Below, one piece after another: positions 9,526-21,010 of a DNA stretch of 41,680 nt. The notes under the pieces were generated by a model. That model was not told the DNA's origin. It searched no databases and saw only the letters and a list, made by a program, of their open reading frames with translations. Within the stretch, counting starts at the first letter, position 1; each line of letters starts with the position of its first letter. This DNA comes from Hydnum rufescens UP504. Lineage: Eukaryota > Basidiomycota > Agaricomycetes > Cantharellales > Hydnaceae. The position numbers were made by a program, and so were the translations under genes. Where the stretch lies: the NCBI GenBank assembly GCA_014904985.1, contig MU129014.1, forward strand, positions 165,945-207,624. The letters are read 5' to 3'.

Positions 9526-11546
9526 GGGAGCAGGTGCAACAGAGGCATGTCCACCCTGTTGAAGGTGCACATGCTCTTCTGCTTCCCGTTTCAGTCTTTC
9601 TGCTTCAAGCCTTTGAGCCTCCTCCAGCGCTCTGATCCGGGGGGCTGCCACTGTGTCTGCCTCGGCACGCCGTCTCTCCTGGGCAAGTTTTTTCGCCTTT
9701 GAGGGGCCATCGGAGGATCTCCACAATTGCATAACTGCAGTCTCGAAGTCAGTTTGGGGAGGCTTCCCGTTGTGCCATTTCCCCCTCTTCTTCCCCTGGG
9801 CACCTTGAAGAACTTTAGTAATTTGAGACTTTGCAGTACCATCTCCACTTTTGGCAGCGAGTACTAGGGCCTTTGCTTCAGCCTCCTGTTTTGCATCCAA
9901 GTGAGGAGTAGGATTGAGATTGTAGCCCCCCCCATCCCCCCAATTATCACTGCCCCCGCCGTAGGGGTCCCCCCATGATGCCACCGTAGATATTGAAACC
10001 ATGACCCCCCATGTTACCGCCCACCGCCTCCGATGAAGAAGCCATTGGACTGCCACCCTCATTGACATAGATTTTTATCGCCTCCCCGAATTCGTATTTG
10101 TAATAGAACTTTGGCACCTTGTATGCCTGGGCAGCAGGCCACGGGCCATGACCAAGGAAGTCCCATAAAGCAACCACATCAGTCTCGCAAATTTTGCCAG
10201 CAGGCAAAACGCGTGATGCAGCTTCACAGAGAGGATGATCATTGCGATCAAGTTCACCAGGATATCCCAAATGCGGCCTGATGAACCAATTGACCGGGTG
10301 CTGCACATAAACCAGTGGAACCTCGACGTGTATGATATACTCGGCAACATCGACATTCTGCTCGTCCCACTTCTTCATTGCAGCAAAATATTCGGCCGCT
10401 GCAGCTGCAGCTGCCTCGGGAGAGTCGGACAATGATCAGGCACAGTATCACGACGGTCGTGATGCGGATACTCCACGACACCAAAGACTGTGTACCCATT
10501 TGCACAAGATCATCTACTGCTTGATGATCTGCAGGGGTAAGAGGTAAGCGATATACAGCCCCTACTCGTCGATCATCTATCCCAAAGACAGGAAGGTCCA
10601 GGTTGTAGGTGCGGGCAACATGGTCGATGGCAAGATGCATCATGTATTCAGCATACCCTTGGCAGTCATAAGCAAACCTTGTGAGTACATTCAAGTGAAC
10701 ATCCCCACTTGCCCAAATGGAGTCAGGTACGAATTCGAGCAAGGTGGAGCAACCAAGACTAGTTGGTTTCGTAGGGGGAAGGGGGACATCTGGCACTTTA
10801 AGGTACCTCATGACAGAAGACCAGTGTTCAAGAGCACAACGACACAATGAGAAAAATATGGTGAATAACGATTGATAGTAAGGCAAAATCGTCTTGACTC
10901 CGTTGTTCTGCACATTCATCGCAGGGGTATAGGAAGGTGGGTCCAACTGAGTACAGGTTATGAATGCATGATAGGGGCATTTGCATCCAATAATGTTGGC
11001 CTGAGAGTATAATCACCTGAATCCAGGACCCCTGCTTGACGAACAGGGGGGTGGAGTGTTGAGGAGATGCCGAAATATTGGAAGTGCCTTTGGCTACTTG
11101 TGAACACCAATGACCACTCCTTCTGCAAGTAACAGCATGCCGATGCTGCATCCACCAAATGATTCATATTCAGCTAACAAATTTAAAAAAAACTTGGGAA
11201 CCAACAGTATGACTTACGTTTCAACAGCAACTGTCGGCTTCTTGAATACGTTTCGAGCTTCTCCCGATTGTCAAACAGATCACTCCAAGCGGCGTCGACT
11301 GGCGCTGCCTCAGCATCTCCGTCCTTGGACCAGGTCATAGGGCTCGATCCAGAATATTCTTGATTAGAGGTGCAACTTTGCCCCACTCTGGAGAGCGAGG
11401 TTGGAAGCAGGCTCAGAATCTGGAGCCCCATCCTGAGAGTGCTGACATGGAACTGTGTCAGGCCCAGACAGCCAACTGAGCTCACTGCGATTTGCTGCGA
11501 GGGTGGAAGGCTGTGTGTGGGTACCTGAGGTCGATGTAGGTTCCAT

Positions 11547-11951
11547 AGTAGCAGTAAGTTATTTTGCTTCTGACCAAATTCTGCTTCTGGTCAAACATTG
11601 CATCATGTCGATTTGGATTGAAGTGTCAACCCTTTCGAGCCATTTTGTACCACACACCCTAATTGTCAACCTACACTCACCCCATCAGGGTCTTCTTCTG
11701 AGTATACCTGGCCTCTGTCAGCTGCAATTCAACCAAACATTTACTCAGAGCATCACCTCGAACCATACCGCATCCCATTCGGTGACAGTTATCTTCATGT
11801 CTCCTGATACCCCCCTGGCAACGGATTGTAATGAGTCAGGGTCTCAGCCAAGCATCGATGTTACGATGCTTAGTGCAGGGGACACATTTTGGCCTCTAAG
11901 CACGAGTTCTACCTGCATTAGATCATGGGGACATCTGTCTCTTGATCTTCT
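11547..11951. promoter_or_regulatory. Divergent intergenic region
   Basis: About 400 bp separate the minus-strand start at 11,546 from the plus-strand start at 11,952. It would have to hold both promoters. No canonical TATA or CAAT motif stands out. Open frames cross it on the plus strand but lack coding character. Confidence 0.35.
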
Positions 11952-13652
11952 ATGGTCGAGACGATTGCAGAAGAAGTCCCTGGACTCTACTCATCACCAT
12001 ATTCCTCGGGCAGTAGCCTCTCTGGTATCGTGTCCACTGTCCCTTCTACACACTTCGAGTTCTCGCAAGCTCATGAACCACAAGTGTACATCGCTGACTG
12101 GGAGGAGGATGCTGGCGGGGAGGTCATGCGCAGGTATTATGCTCTTTGGAAAGAGGCATTGGATATCGTTCAACAAAGCAAGCAGGGGTGGATACCAACT
12201 TCTTGTAGGTGCTCATGAACATATTTGGGCATACATGATTCTTAAATCCGCCCTGTAGCATTCAAGCCTCCACAGGACCCTGTAGCCATCCAGGCTTTCT
12301 ACGACTACTCAGTACGAACATATACCCAACTCCCTCTTGAACTTTTCATTCGACGTCCAGGACGACCTCTCACCCATCCCCCTATGGGAATCGGATGCTG
12401 AAGAAACACCCCGACCCGGATGCCCCGCCATTCGGAGACCATGGAACAAGTGATCACCTGTATTTCCCCTCCCACACTTGCAGTTATCCCCGGCTTCGCC
12501 TTTGTCATCGATCGATCATTCTCCAGTTTCGTGGCTTCATCCACTGTTCCATGCTGGGGTCCGAGCATAGGTCCGAGGGAACAGCAAACCCCAAGACATT
12601 AACAGTCACGAGCAAGTCAGTGGCAAATGGTGGATGTGCCTGTTGTTTTTCGCGCTCCACTATCCACTGAGGATTTGGAAGTCCGCAGTCAAGTATATAC
12701 TGTAGCAACCGATTCTAATTTTGTTGTTATCTTTTTTTTAAATAAAAGAGGAAATTGAATATTCAGTAATGTGTGTTTACCTTGAGGAGACCCGTAATTT
12801 GAGGATTTCTGCTTCGATCTTTACAATCAGCAGAGATGGTGGTTCTGGTTCCTATGCGGGTGGACTGGATTCTGGTATGGCTTCCACGGCTTTTTCTTCA
12901 GTAGAATTTGAGCGGAATGGGTGTATTGGATTCCAAAATTGTTTGCGAGCTGTATGGTATGTACATTATTTCATCAACCTAGCTCAGTCTGGTTTTCCGT
13001 TTTGGATCGGTTCAGATTCAAAATTCTTTCTTGACTTCGGGCCGTCTACACTCTACCGTACAGTACTCTCCTCGAAGTCTGAGAATCTACCACAAGCCCA
13101 GGCTCAGTGTGAAATTCACTGCTTCACATTAGCCCCTTGTTTTCGCGATGGTCGAGTTATCCAATCTCTTCATTTGCACAGGGTGTCCCCCTTATGGACA
13201 GTGGATTTCGACCCAACCATTGGATCGACCACAAAGAGAAGCTGTTTTCGAAAGGGATTAGGTATGCTGGTAGGATGGTGCATAATAGCTGAGGTCCAAC
13301 TGGTATCAGTTTGGGGCCAATATTCAGTACATTCTGCACTGCACTCTCTTTTGGTTTCAATTCTCATTCTCGAAAACACATCCAGTTATCAGCCCTTGTT
13401 CTTGAGGTGTCTTCCGATTCCGTCGAACATGTGAAAACATCATTCGTTGGTGTACATCCATATTCAACCGTTCTCAAAGGCAAACCCGACATACCAATCG
13501 TGGTGTCGGAATGTATGCCTAATTCAGAAAAACAACTTCAATTGTGGGGGTTTGAACGCCTCAAGGACAATCAAATCAAGCGGTTTTTTGATGATGACGA
13601 GGAGGGGCAACTCTACCAAGTCATTGGCGGCCATCGCAGGAGACCCTGAGGA
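11952..13652 (+). pseudogene. Broken multi-exon gene, function unknown
   Basis: Coding-like plus-strand segments. The first runs from MVETIAEEVPGLYSS through DWEEDAGGEVMRRYYALWKE to about 12,204. An intron with GTAGGT and CTGTAG (12,205-12,258) then joins in phase to FKPPQDPVAIQAFYDYSVRT. The same frame continues with a TGA near 12,400 and a TAA near 12,600, then QMVDVPVVFRAPLSTEDLE. Later segments include WIDHKEKLFSKGIRYAGRMV (13,215-13,285, one TGA after) and GKPDIPIVVSECMPNSEKQL to the stop near 13,650, with an acidic FFDDDEEG. Two of the three internal stops are TGA, compatible with CGA-to-TGA change. No family recognised; exon limits between 12,720 and 13,180 are uncertain. Confidence 0.45.
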
Positions 13653-14469
13653 CTGAGCGGTGCCTTCGTCAGAGACATGGCGGCATTGCACTCCGGGGTG
13701 TAGTCAAAGGCCGTTCATCTTGGCAAGCTAATCCGGGTGGCCTTCCCCAAGTGGACCTTGGTGGACGACAGGAAAGGAAGCCGCCCGGTGTTGCCCCAAT
13801 CGGAGGATGGTCGGAACTCGAAGCGGGGAAGGCAAATTTCCGAGGTCCAGGGAAAAGGGAGTTCTACTGCTGAAGCGTGGTATGTGAGCGAGGGGAAATC
13901 ACCTGCACCAATAGTGGCTGTTTGAGTGTGATCGTGTCGAGCTGATTTAGCTTCTTTGGGGCACGCATAGAGGGTTTCCGAAGGTTTCAGAAAGAGAAAC
14001 ACCGGGACATCGCGCGGCGCCCCCGATGGTGTCTTGTTTGGGCCAGTGGATGGGTGGCGTGATGCAAGCGTGAGGGGGTGACGATTGGGATGCGTTGCTG
14101 CACATCATCGTCTTACCCCAACAGTATGTGATATCCTTGGCTGAGCCCGTTTCAAATCCCCGTGGCCTTTTTCCACCCTTTCTACCCGGTATTCGCCCTC
14201 TCCCGAATCTATTTAAAGTGGCCTTTCTTTTCCCGACTTCGCCACTCCCACCTGGCGGTGATGTCCTCGGTGCTGATCACTCGATGTCCCACGGCAAAAT
14301 GTAGCATCACGGATTTGTCACGATGTGGCACTCATTCAGTTAATGAGTCAGAATGGTCGATGTGACTCGGCTGCTCTCTCTCGGAGGCCACTGGGGGTAG
14401 ACTGATCACCACTGCTAGTTTCAACGAGTCGTGGCCTTCTCTGCGCAGATCCCTTTTTTTTTCCAGCTT
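13653..14469. other. No gene; possible promoter stretch
   Basis: No supported reading frame. At 14,206-14,217 the sequence CTATTTAAAGTG follows a pyrimidine-rich run, resembling a fungal TATA-containing promoter facing right. The nearest rightward gene is the KDZ relic 1.6 kb away, beyond a repeat array. Confidence 0.3.
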
Positions 14470-15690
14470 TTATCTCAAGTCAAGGCACCGGGTAGTCGTT
14501 CCACAGCTGCAGTTTTACTCCACGTCTGCCGACTATCCGGGTCTGGCACAGGGTCGTCTGTTGTTCTTGAATGTGTATCGTCACTCACCGTCACCTCCTT
14601 GTGCGCCCTTCTCAAGGGCACGGGTAGTGTTCCACACCGCAGTTTTGCAGTCACCACGTATCCCGTGCCATCTTCCTGTGTGGATCCTCTGTTTTTAAGC
14701 ATTATCTCACTTGAATCACTCAGTCACCCTCCTCAAGGCACCGGGTAGTGTCACACCATCAGTTTCAGACGCAGTCACCAGCTATCCGCATGCCGTATTT
14801 ACTTACACAAACCAGCTCTTTTTTCGAGCCCATTATCTCGCTCACCCGGTCACCATCATCGCCCGTCCTCTCAAGCACGGGGTTAGTGTCAACCGCGGTT
14901 CTTTGTCGCTTCGGCCACTCTCGTTGCCATCTCTTGATGAACCAGCTCGGGGGGTTTTTTTTCAACTGTTTCTCGGCCCCTATACGAGCGAGCGGAGGCG
15001 GCTCCCTCACAAGCATCGGGTAGGTGTGGCGAGACCGTGGTTAGTCCGCAGTCCGCATAGTCCGTGCCACTCTGCACGACGGCTCTTTTTATCGTGCACC
15101 CATACATCATCCGCGAGCGCGCAGAAGAGTGGGTGTAGTTCGACACCGTGGGCGCGTCGGCGAGGCCACTATCTGTCGCCATCTCTGAGCAAACAGCTCT
15201 TCTTTTCGAGGGGTATCTTCGCCATTACACCATCTGTGTGACCCGCGGGCTCAGAGGGCAGGGGTGGTAGGTCCACACCGCAGTTCCGTCTGCAGGCGAG
15301 CGGTATCCAGTGCCCCTCTTCGCGCCGAACCAGCTCTTTTGGGAGCGGAGAGAATCATTCGTCACCCCTCTGCTCAAAAGCATCTGGTAGTGTCACACCG
15401 CAGTTGCGAGTCGCCCCAGGGATCCGGTGCATGCTCTTGCGCGGAAGTAGCCTTTGTTTCAAGCACTGGTACCTGGGCTGACATAATCCTCACCCTCCCC
15501 GCGAGAGAGGGCGAGTCGGGTTAGTGTCAGCACTGCAGCTTGCAGGGCATTACCGGCTGCAGCTTCTGCTATGAGAGCAGGTCTTTTCGATTGTTTCTCC
15601 ACGACTGACCCGTCACCAATCTCAAAAGCGATCGGTAGTGTCACACTGCAGGTGTACCTGCAGTCACCATTATTCTTGCCAGTCGTGCAG
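14470..15690. repeat. Diverged ~125-bp tandem repeats upstream of the KDZ gene
   Basis: A phrase close to AAGGCACCGGGTAGTGTCAC followed by ACCGCAGTT recurs about ten times, near 14,490, 14,615, 14,735, 14,870, 15,010, 15,115, 15,260, 15,380, 15,515 and 15,625. Each unit also carries versions of GCAGTCACC, AACCAGCTCTTTT and a TC-rich segment. Copies are strongly diverged, so this is an old array. Arrays beside a transposase gene can be subterminal binding sites, which is inference here. Confidence 0.7.
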
Positions 15691-15826
15691 TGCAGTCTCT
15701 TGCATGAATTGGCCATCCATCCATTGTCAAGTTTTTTCTCACCCACACGCCACCTTGCCTATCATTCGTTCCTATTGTATGGCCTCATCAATACCATTTC
15801 TGAGTTTCTTGCTCTGCTTTCACATA

Positions 15827-17925
15827 ATGTTGGCTGCAGTCGTGGCTGCCAAGAAGAGGAGGGAGAAACAAACGCACCAAAAACAAAAACTACCTCCAAA
15901 TCAAGGTAGTGAGCATGAGCCCCCTCCATCCAAAAGGCCTAGGCGCATGATGGCCCCTTCTATACCTGCATCTGCCCAAGACATTGCCGATTCGCCTTTG
16001 CCCTCCCTCGAAACATTGGTCTCGCCTCGATTCCCTCCTGATCCTCCCCTTACACGTTCTGAGTACTTCAGCTGGGATCATGTGGATGTGCAATATGCAG
16101 CTGAAACAAGCCAGAGTAAAATACAAGTAATGAAGGACAAACAATCTCGGCATGCACTTCGTAAACTTGCTCAAGCAGATAGATGGAACAGAGAGGCGTT
16201 ACCCAGCCTTATCCGTCCCTACATGAAGGTCGCTTGGGGGCACTTCTCAGACCTCTGGCAGAAGAGCCCCATAGTCCTGCAGTATGTAGATGTGGGGCAC
16301 CTCGACCCCTTTGGGTTCTCTGCGTTTCCATGGAGCGACTGGAAGAGGTTGTGCTGATGGTCTGTCCATGCCATCTGGCTGCCATCCAGCTTGTCGAGCA
16401 GCGGTTTCTTCCCATGTGCACCTCTTTTCCCCACATTGGCAGTCAGTCTCGACATGCTCGAATTTGTGGCCTCCCTATTTCTTCATACGGCACCCAATGA
16501 AAGAGCATGGGCCAGCGACTCTGGTCGAGTACCTCAAAGCTCGTGGGTATGAGTTTGCAACAGGAGATTCATTTCGGCGATGCTTTGCGAATGCACTTGC
16601 ACACTATCAGGTGCTTGTTCGGTTGGTCAGGGCAGAGATTACTCGAATTGTGCAGGATGATAAGAGAGGGTTGATCTCAGAGTTGGACGAGAGAACAGCC
16701 GGTACATGAGCGGGGATATGTCAATGTTCAGAGCGATCCGAAGCTGTTTGCAAACTCAACTCCTGCAAATGCTTCAGTTAATGCTCCTGCCACCATTCTC
16801 ACTCGTGTGTCTGCCGATCTGCCTCCTGACGTCTGCTCAAATTTCATTCCTGCGACCATACCCGCCCCAGTGAATACTTGAGGTCGCGATGCCCACTTTG
16901 TTTTGGAGGAAATCATACAGACACACATAATATGCCATGAGTAGGCTATTATCTGTGACAAGCCGGGATAATAGTCATTCTGACTGCAATGAAACTTGTA
17001 GAGTCCAGCTCATAGTTTGCATTGATGCAAATTTCCAACTTAAGCGGATCCGCAATGAAGACCTGATGACATGGTCATGAGGGAGAGACAGGGGCATGCG
17101 ATCCCCCAGTCACTTCACCCAAGACAATCGTGTTGTCGAGGGACTATTTGGAGTCCTGGGAAAGGAAAATCCTGGAGACTCGTCCTGCAAGGCCAGCACG
17201 CATGGGACGAAACGCACAGCCAACGAGGGCACCGATTATTATGCAGATCACCCGGAGGATGATACGGTGGAACCAGGCCTCCATGCACTGAACTCGACCT
17301 ATGATGCATGTCGGCAGTCATTTATTGCTGCAGATGAAGATCGCGTCAAGGCGTCAACCCAGTATTTTGAAGATACTGGGGTAATAGCTCTACTGTGCCG
17401 TCATGACATACCACTTGCTGTTGCAAGCATGTGGACTGCAGGAGAGAAGCAGTTCTATGTCTTTGCGACTGTTGGAGACCATCCTGAAGCACGTACCGAG
17501 TCACTGGAGAATTGGGGCCCTGTATGACATTGGCTGTCAGATGGACCAGACTCTGAAAAAGTGGAGATTCATGCTGATGGCTGGCCTCGCTTGGATTGGG
17601 GGTTTCGATTTTCCATGCGCATACGGTCATGCAATGGGCATGCCAGCTCTTGTATCATTCCTTAGCAAATCAGAGAGCTCTGGGACTCTCAGATTGGTGA
17701 AGGGTGTGAGCGGTTTGAGTGAGCTTCGCAGCGCTATCCCTTGGGTTGTGGTGACAGGTCTATCACGCGTCTCTTGATTCTCGACCTCACAGGTGGAGCA
17801 GCATTGATCGAACAGGAAAAGATGCATGGGAATGGGAAAGTGTCCAAGGTCGAATTGATCGTTGCCAGCACCGCTAGAAGAGGGCATGAGATGAAAAGCT
17901 TGGTGACTGCTCTCCCAGTTACTTA
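15827..17925 (+). pseudogene. KDZ-family (Kyakuja-Dileera-Zisupton) transposase relic
   Basis: DNA transposase of the KDZ superfamily, common in basidiomycetes. The start at 15,827 gives MLAAVVAAKKRREKQ, followed by a second basic patch PSKRPRR (likely nuclear signals). Conserved blocks lie in order but in different frames: CPCHLAAIQLVEQRFLP (about 16,365); YLRSRCPLCFGG (16,875-16,910); IDANFQLKR with the first catalytic Asp (17,020-17,048); CRHDIPL (about 17,400); YDIGCQ with the second Asp (17,523-17,540); FPCAYGHAMG (about 17,615); and GEGCERF, the hallmark Glu motif (17,696-17,716). At least four frame changes and several stops show it is dead or heavily mis-sequenced. The C-terminal part fades before the gap at 18,126. 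The diverged repeat array upstream may belong to the same element. Confidence 0.85.
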
Positions 17926-18125
17926 ATGGAGCAGTTCAAAAGCCCAAACGAGAAATATCCAGCCAACCTGTTCACGCGCAGTCCTCAGACCAAAGTGCCC
18001 GAGCTCGGAGCTGGGACACAGATCATATCCTGACGGCAGGCAACCTTGAGGTCATGAGGGGGAATCTCCCCAAGGAATCTTGGAATTGCGCGAGCGGGAA
18101 GATGGTCCAAGGATGACCCAGTCTC

Positions 18126-18719
18126 NNNNNNNNNNNNNNNNNNNNNNNNNNNNNNNNNNNNNNNNNNNNNNNNNNNNNNNNNNNNNNNNNNNNNNNNNNN
18201 NNNNNNNNNNNNNNNNNNNNNNNNNNNNNNNNNNNNNNNNNNNNNNNNNNNNNNNNNNNNNNNNNNNNNNNNNNNNNNNNNNNNNNNNNNNNNNNNNNNN
18301 NNNNNNNNNNNNNNNNNNNNNNNNNNNNNNNNNNNNNNNNNNNNNNNNNNNNNNNNNNNNNNNNNNNNNNNNNNNNNNNNNNNNNNNNNNNNNNNNNNNN
18401 NNNNNNNNNNNNNNNNNNNNNNNNNNNNNNNNNNNNNNNNNNNNNNNNNNNNNNNNNNNNNNNNNNNNNNNNNNNNNNNNNNNNNNNNNNNNNNNNNNNN
18501 NNNNNNNNNNNNNNNNNNNNNNNNNNNNNNNNNNNNNNNNNNNNNNNNNNNNNNNNNNNNNNNNNNNNNNNNNNNNNNNNNNNNNNNNNNNNNNNNNNNN
18601 NNNNNNNNNNNNNNNNNNNNNNNNNNNNNNNNNNNNNNNNNNNNNNNNNNNNNNNNNNNNNNNNNNNNNNNNNNNNNNNNNNNNNNNNNNNNNNNNNNNN
18701 NNNNNNNNNNNNNNNNNNN
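18126..18719. other. Assembly gap (594 N)
   Basis: Run of N. It hides the junction between the KDZ relic and element 2, including the expected left terminal repeat of element 2. Confidence 0.99.
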
Positions 18720-18845
18720 CGTGTAATCCAGTCATCCATATGACCGGTTCCGTATGGGTCTTCTCTGTGCCCCGTTGTTCGGGTGTCGATAAGGGGGTTG
18801 CAGGGGGTTTTGCGTCGGTATTCGTTTGCAGAAGAGACTCGAGAC

Positions 18846-18948
18846 CTAGACAATTATTACTTTAAATTAGTTAAAAAAATTAAAGAACACGCAAAAAAGC
18901 ATCTTTTTGTCGCCTTTTTGCATGCTGCTACGTAGTGGGAGAACTCAC
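18846..18948 (-). other. Hairpin-intron module, element 2 left arm 2
   Basis: A 103-bp interval: GTGAGT-type donor (18,943-18,948), decayed internal hairpin at 18,891-18,921, AACTAAT branch-like motif, 3' TCTAG. Exon hairpin at 18,959-18,988. The intron hairpin is the most eroded of the set. Confidence 0.6.
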
Positions 18949-19260
18949 CTGATATGGAACCACACACCCGCTTTGGCGGGTGTGTGATTCCTGGCACGTC
19001 ATTTGATGTGGTCGCGTCCTCGTTTTGCACGGGTGTCCGTAGTATCGGTCATTGGGTTGCTGTGTCGCGTTTGCCATGCGGTCAGCTGCCGTTGTCGCGT
19101 TGCCACTGCGTTCGCAACTGCAGTCCGGTTGCCGTATGCTGTGCTGCCGTGTCACGTTGCCGTTACGTGCACTGCCGTGTCGCCGTACCCATGCGTTGCG
19201 CGCCACTGTCACGTTCCCGTGCATTGGGGTTTCCCGTTTGGGCTCTTGTGAGGCCTCAAT

Positions 19261-19373
19261 CTATAAATAAATAAAGGCGCGTTAGTTAATAAAAATTCTA
19301 AAGCCAGCGCAAAAAGAGCAGCTTTCGCTGTGCTCTTTTTGCGCCGTTGTATCTACTAAAAAAAAATACTCAC
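19261..19373 (-). other. Hairpin-intron module, element 2 left arm 1
   Basis: A 113-bp interval: GTGAGT donor (19,368-19,373), hairpin 19,307-19,344, AACTAAC branch motif, 3' TTATAG. The exon hairpin at 19,380-19,411 has stem GACCACACACCCGC with one G-T pair and loop AGCG. Confidence 0.7.
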
Positions 19374-20016
19374 CTTGGTGACCACACACCCGCAGCGGCG
19401 GGTGCGTGGTCGTGTGCGTTGCCTTTTCGAGCGGTTGCTTGTTGTGGTTGCGGAGATGGAAGCAAGATGCAGATTCAATCACTGGCAATTGCCGATACTC
19501 AAGAAGCGCCCAAGCGCTGGCACTGCAAGCACAGTACACAATAGTACCAAGCATGTATAATTATAAATAAATACCTATATAATAAAAATTGTCCAGTAAA
19601 ACCCTGAAGAAGAGGATGGATAATGAGTCAGAGGTCAATAAGGCATGAGATGGCTAATTACAGAGTGGATTGGGCACTTCTACGCATCAGAATTGGCCCA
19701 AATTGAAATATAGTAGTGTCTATATATACGCTCTACATGGGTGATTGATTATCTCGGACGATAATCGCATTTTTCAATTTTCAATGCCTTCAATTCCCTA
19801 ATTTAGGGAATTGAAGGCAGTGAAAAATTGAAAAATGCGATTATCGTCCAAGATAATCAATCGCCCATGTAGGTGTATATATACCATTACTATATTTAAA
19901 GTTTGGCCAATTCTGATGTGTAGAAGTGGCCCAATCCACTCTGCAATTAGCCATCTCATGCCTTATTGACCTCTGACTCATTATCATTGGCTTCTTCGGT
20001 TTTCCTGGGCAAATAT

Positions 20017-20027
20017 TTATTATATAG
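20017..20027 (+). promoter_or_regulatory. TATA-like motif, right arm of element 2
   Basis: TTATTATATAG, identical to 2,031-2,041 in element 1 and mirrored near 19,577-19,587. Its position relative to the first outward intron is similar in both elements. Promoter role is inferred. Confidence 0.3.
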
Positions 20028-20179
20028 TATTTATTTTAATATACATGCTTGTCCTATTGTGTACTGTGCTTGCAGTGCCAGCGCTTGGGCACTTCTCAAG
20101 TGTCAGCAATTGCCGGCATTGAATTTTCGCAACTATGCAGCCACACCCAGCAACAGAAATGCGACCGCATGGCCATGGC

Positions 20180-20208
20180 ACAACAGCAGCAGCAACAGCA
20201 GCAGCAAT

Positions 20209-20249
<41 letters not shown>

Positions 20250-20282
20250 GCAGCAGCAGCAGCAGCACAGCAGCAGCAGCAA
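20180..20282. repeat. CAG trinucleotide repeat
   Basis: Nearly pure (CAG)n with a few CAA, AAG and CAC interruptions, present only in the right arm of the palindrome. It reads as poly-Ser, poly-Ala or poly-Gln in the three plus frames, and none of these is a supported protein. CAG repeats form hairpins, so expansion inside a palindrome is plausible. Confidence 0.95.
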
Positions 20283-20348
20283 TGCAACAGTGCATGACCA
20301 CAGACCATGCACCACACACCCGCATCAGTGCGGGTGTGTGGTCATAAG

Positions 20349-20451
20349 GTAAGTTTTATCTCAATAGATACAATAGTGCAAAAAGAGTAGCATAAGCTAC
20401 TCTTTTTGCGCTGCTTTCAATTCTTCTACTAACATACTTTTATTATTCCAG
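20349..20451 (+). other. Hairpin-intron module, element 2 right arm 1
   Basis: A 103-bp interval: GTAAGT (20,349-20,354), hairpin 20,376-20,411 with stem AGAGTAGC/GCTACTCT, i.e. a C-to-T change matched by G-to-A in the partner strand. ACTAAC branch motif, 3' TTCCAG. Exon hairpin 20,311-20,342. Confidence 0.75.
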
Positions 20452-20701
20452 GTCATAGCCTGGTCCCAGGTACTGAATGAAACCCCGCCAAATGAACCAA
20501 ACTAACAACACCATGCCAAATGAACCCCACCGAACGAAATCCCGCCGAGCAAAACCACGCCAAACGACAATGCAATACGACGAGGACACCAGCGATGGGG
20601 ACGGGCCGATCAAGCAACTCAACAACACCACGCCCAACGACACCACCGACATCACGCCCCACAGAACCACACCTGCTGAGGTGGGTGTGGTTCTACATAA
20701 G

Positions 20702-20794
20702 GTAAGTAAGGTCTAATGGCACAAAAAGAGCAGCGAATGCTGCTCTTTTTGCACTGGTTTTAATTTAAAACTAACATGTTATTTATTATTCTAG
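20702..20794 (+). other. Hairpin-intron module, element 2 right arm 2
   Basis: A 93-bp interval, the shortest: GTAAGT (20,702-20,707), hairpin 20,719-20,754 (loop GAAT), AACTAAC, 3' TTCTAG. Exon hairpin 20,663-20,694 has the shortened stem ACCACACC. Confidence 0.7.
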
Positions 20795-21010
20795 GTTATC
20801 GCCTGAAGTACATACAGCAAGATGAAGACCCGCCGAATGAACCCCCCCCCCTGCAAATGACAATGCCCCCATGAAATGAAAGCCACAAACACGCCCTGCC
20901 AAAAGAACAAGCACCAAACAAAACCCAGGAACAAGGATGCACAACACAGGACCACAGAACCCCCCAGACAAACCACACACCCGCTTCGGTGGGTGTGTGG
21001 TAATCTTAAG

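Larger units (their letters stand above)
7510..11546 (-). pseudogene. Large broken multi-exon gene, function unknown
   Basis: A series of coding-like minus-strand segments. (1) 11,546-11,217: N-terminus MEPTSTSGTHTQPS, then LFDNREKLETYSRS, ending at a GTAAGT donor. (2) 10,946-10,500: hydrophobic-mixed segment with LEHWSSVMRYLKVPDV. (3) 10,432-9,980: alanine run EAAAAAAAEYF, then YVQHPVNWFIRPHLGYPGE. (4) 10,050-9,400: basic helix and coiled coil (AKKLAQERRRAEADT, LEEAQRLEAERLKREAEEH) then PVPAP repeats. (5) 9,270-7,876: Ser/Pro/Arg-rich region, one in-frame stop near 8,770, then a folded-looking C-terminal part (LAQWYALDIVGVDGQEDPL). (6) 7,830-7,510: SVTVGMRRMEMQMIVHRAP to FHKWIDE. At least two apparent one-base shifts sit in G/C homopolymers (about 9,965 and 9,435), so sequencing error is possible. 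No known domain; its placement opposite the 11,952 gene and near the KDZ relic suggests a mobile-element accessory gene. Confidence 0.5.
19261..20451. repeat. Central long palindrome of element 2
   Basis: Position x pairs with about 39,604-x around CCCTAATTTAGGG. Arms match closely for over 300 bp each. The right arm is longer because of a CAG-repeat block (20,180-20,282) absent from the left. The outermost paired parts are the first intron modules (19,261-19,373 and 20,349-20,451). Confidence 0.85.

Noticed and set aside
18023..18865. Frames of over 200 codons across 18,126-18,719
   Set aside because: They consist almost wholly of N from the assembly gap.
20020..20352. Poly-Ala, poly-Ser, poly-Cys or poly-Leu proteins
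   Set aside because: They are frame readings of the CAG repeat on either strand.
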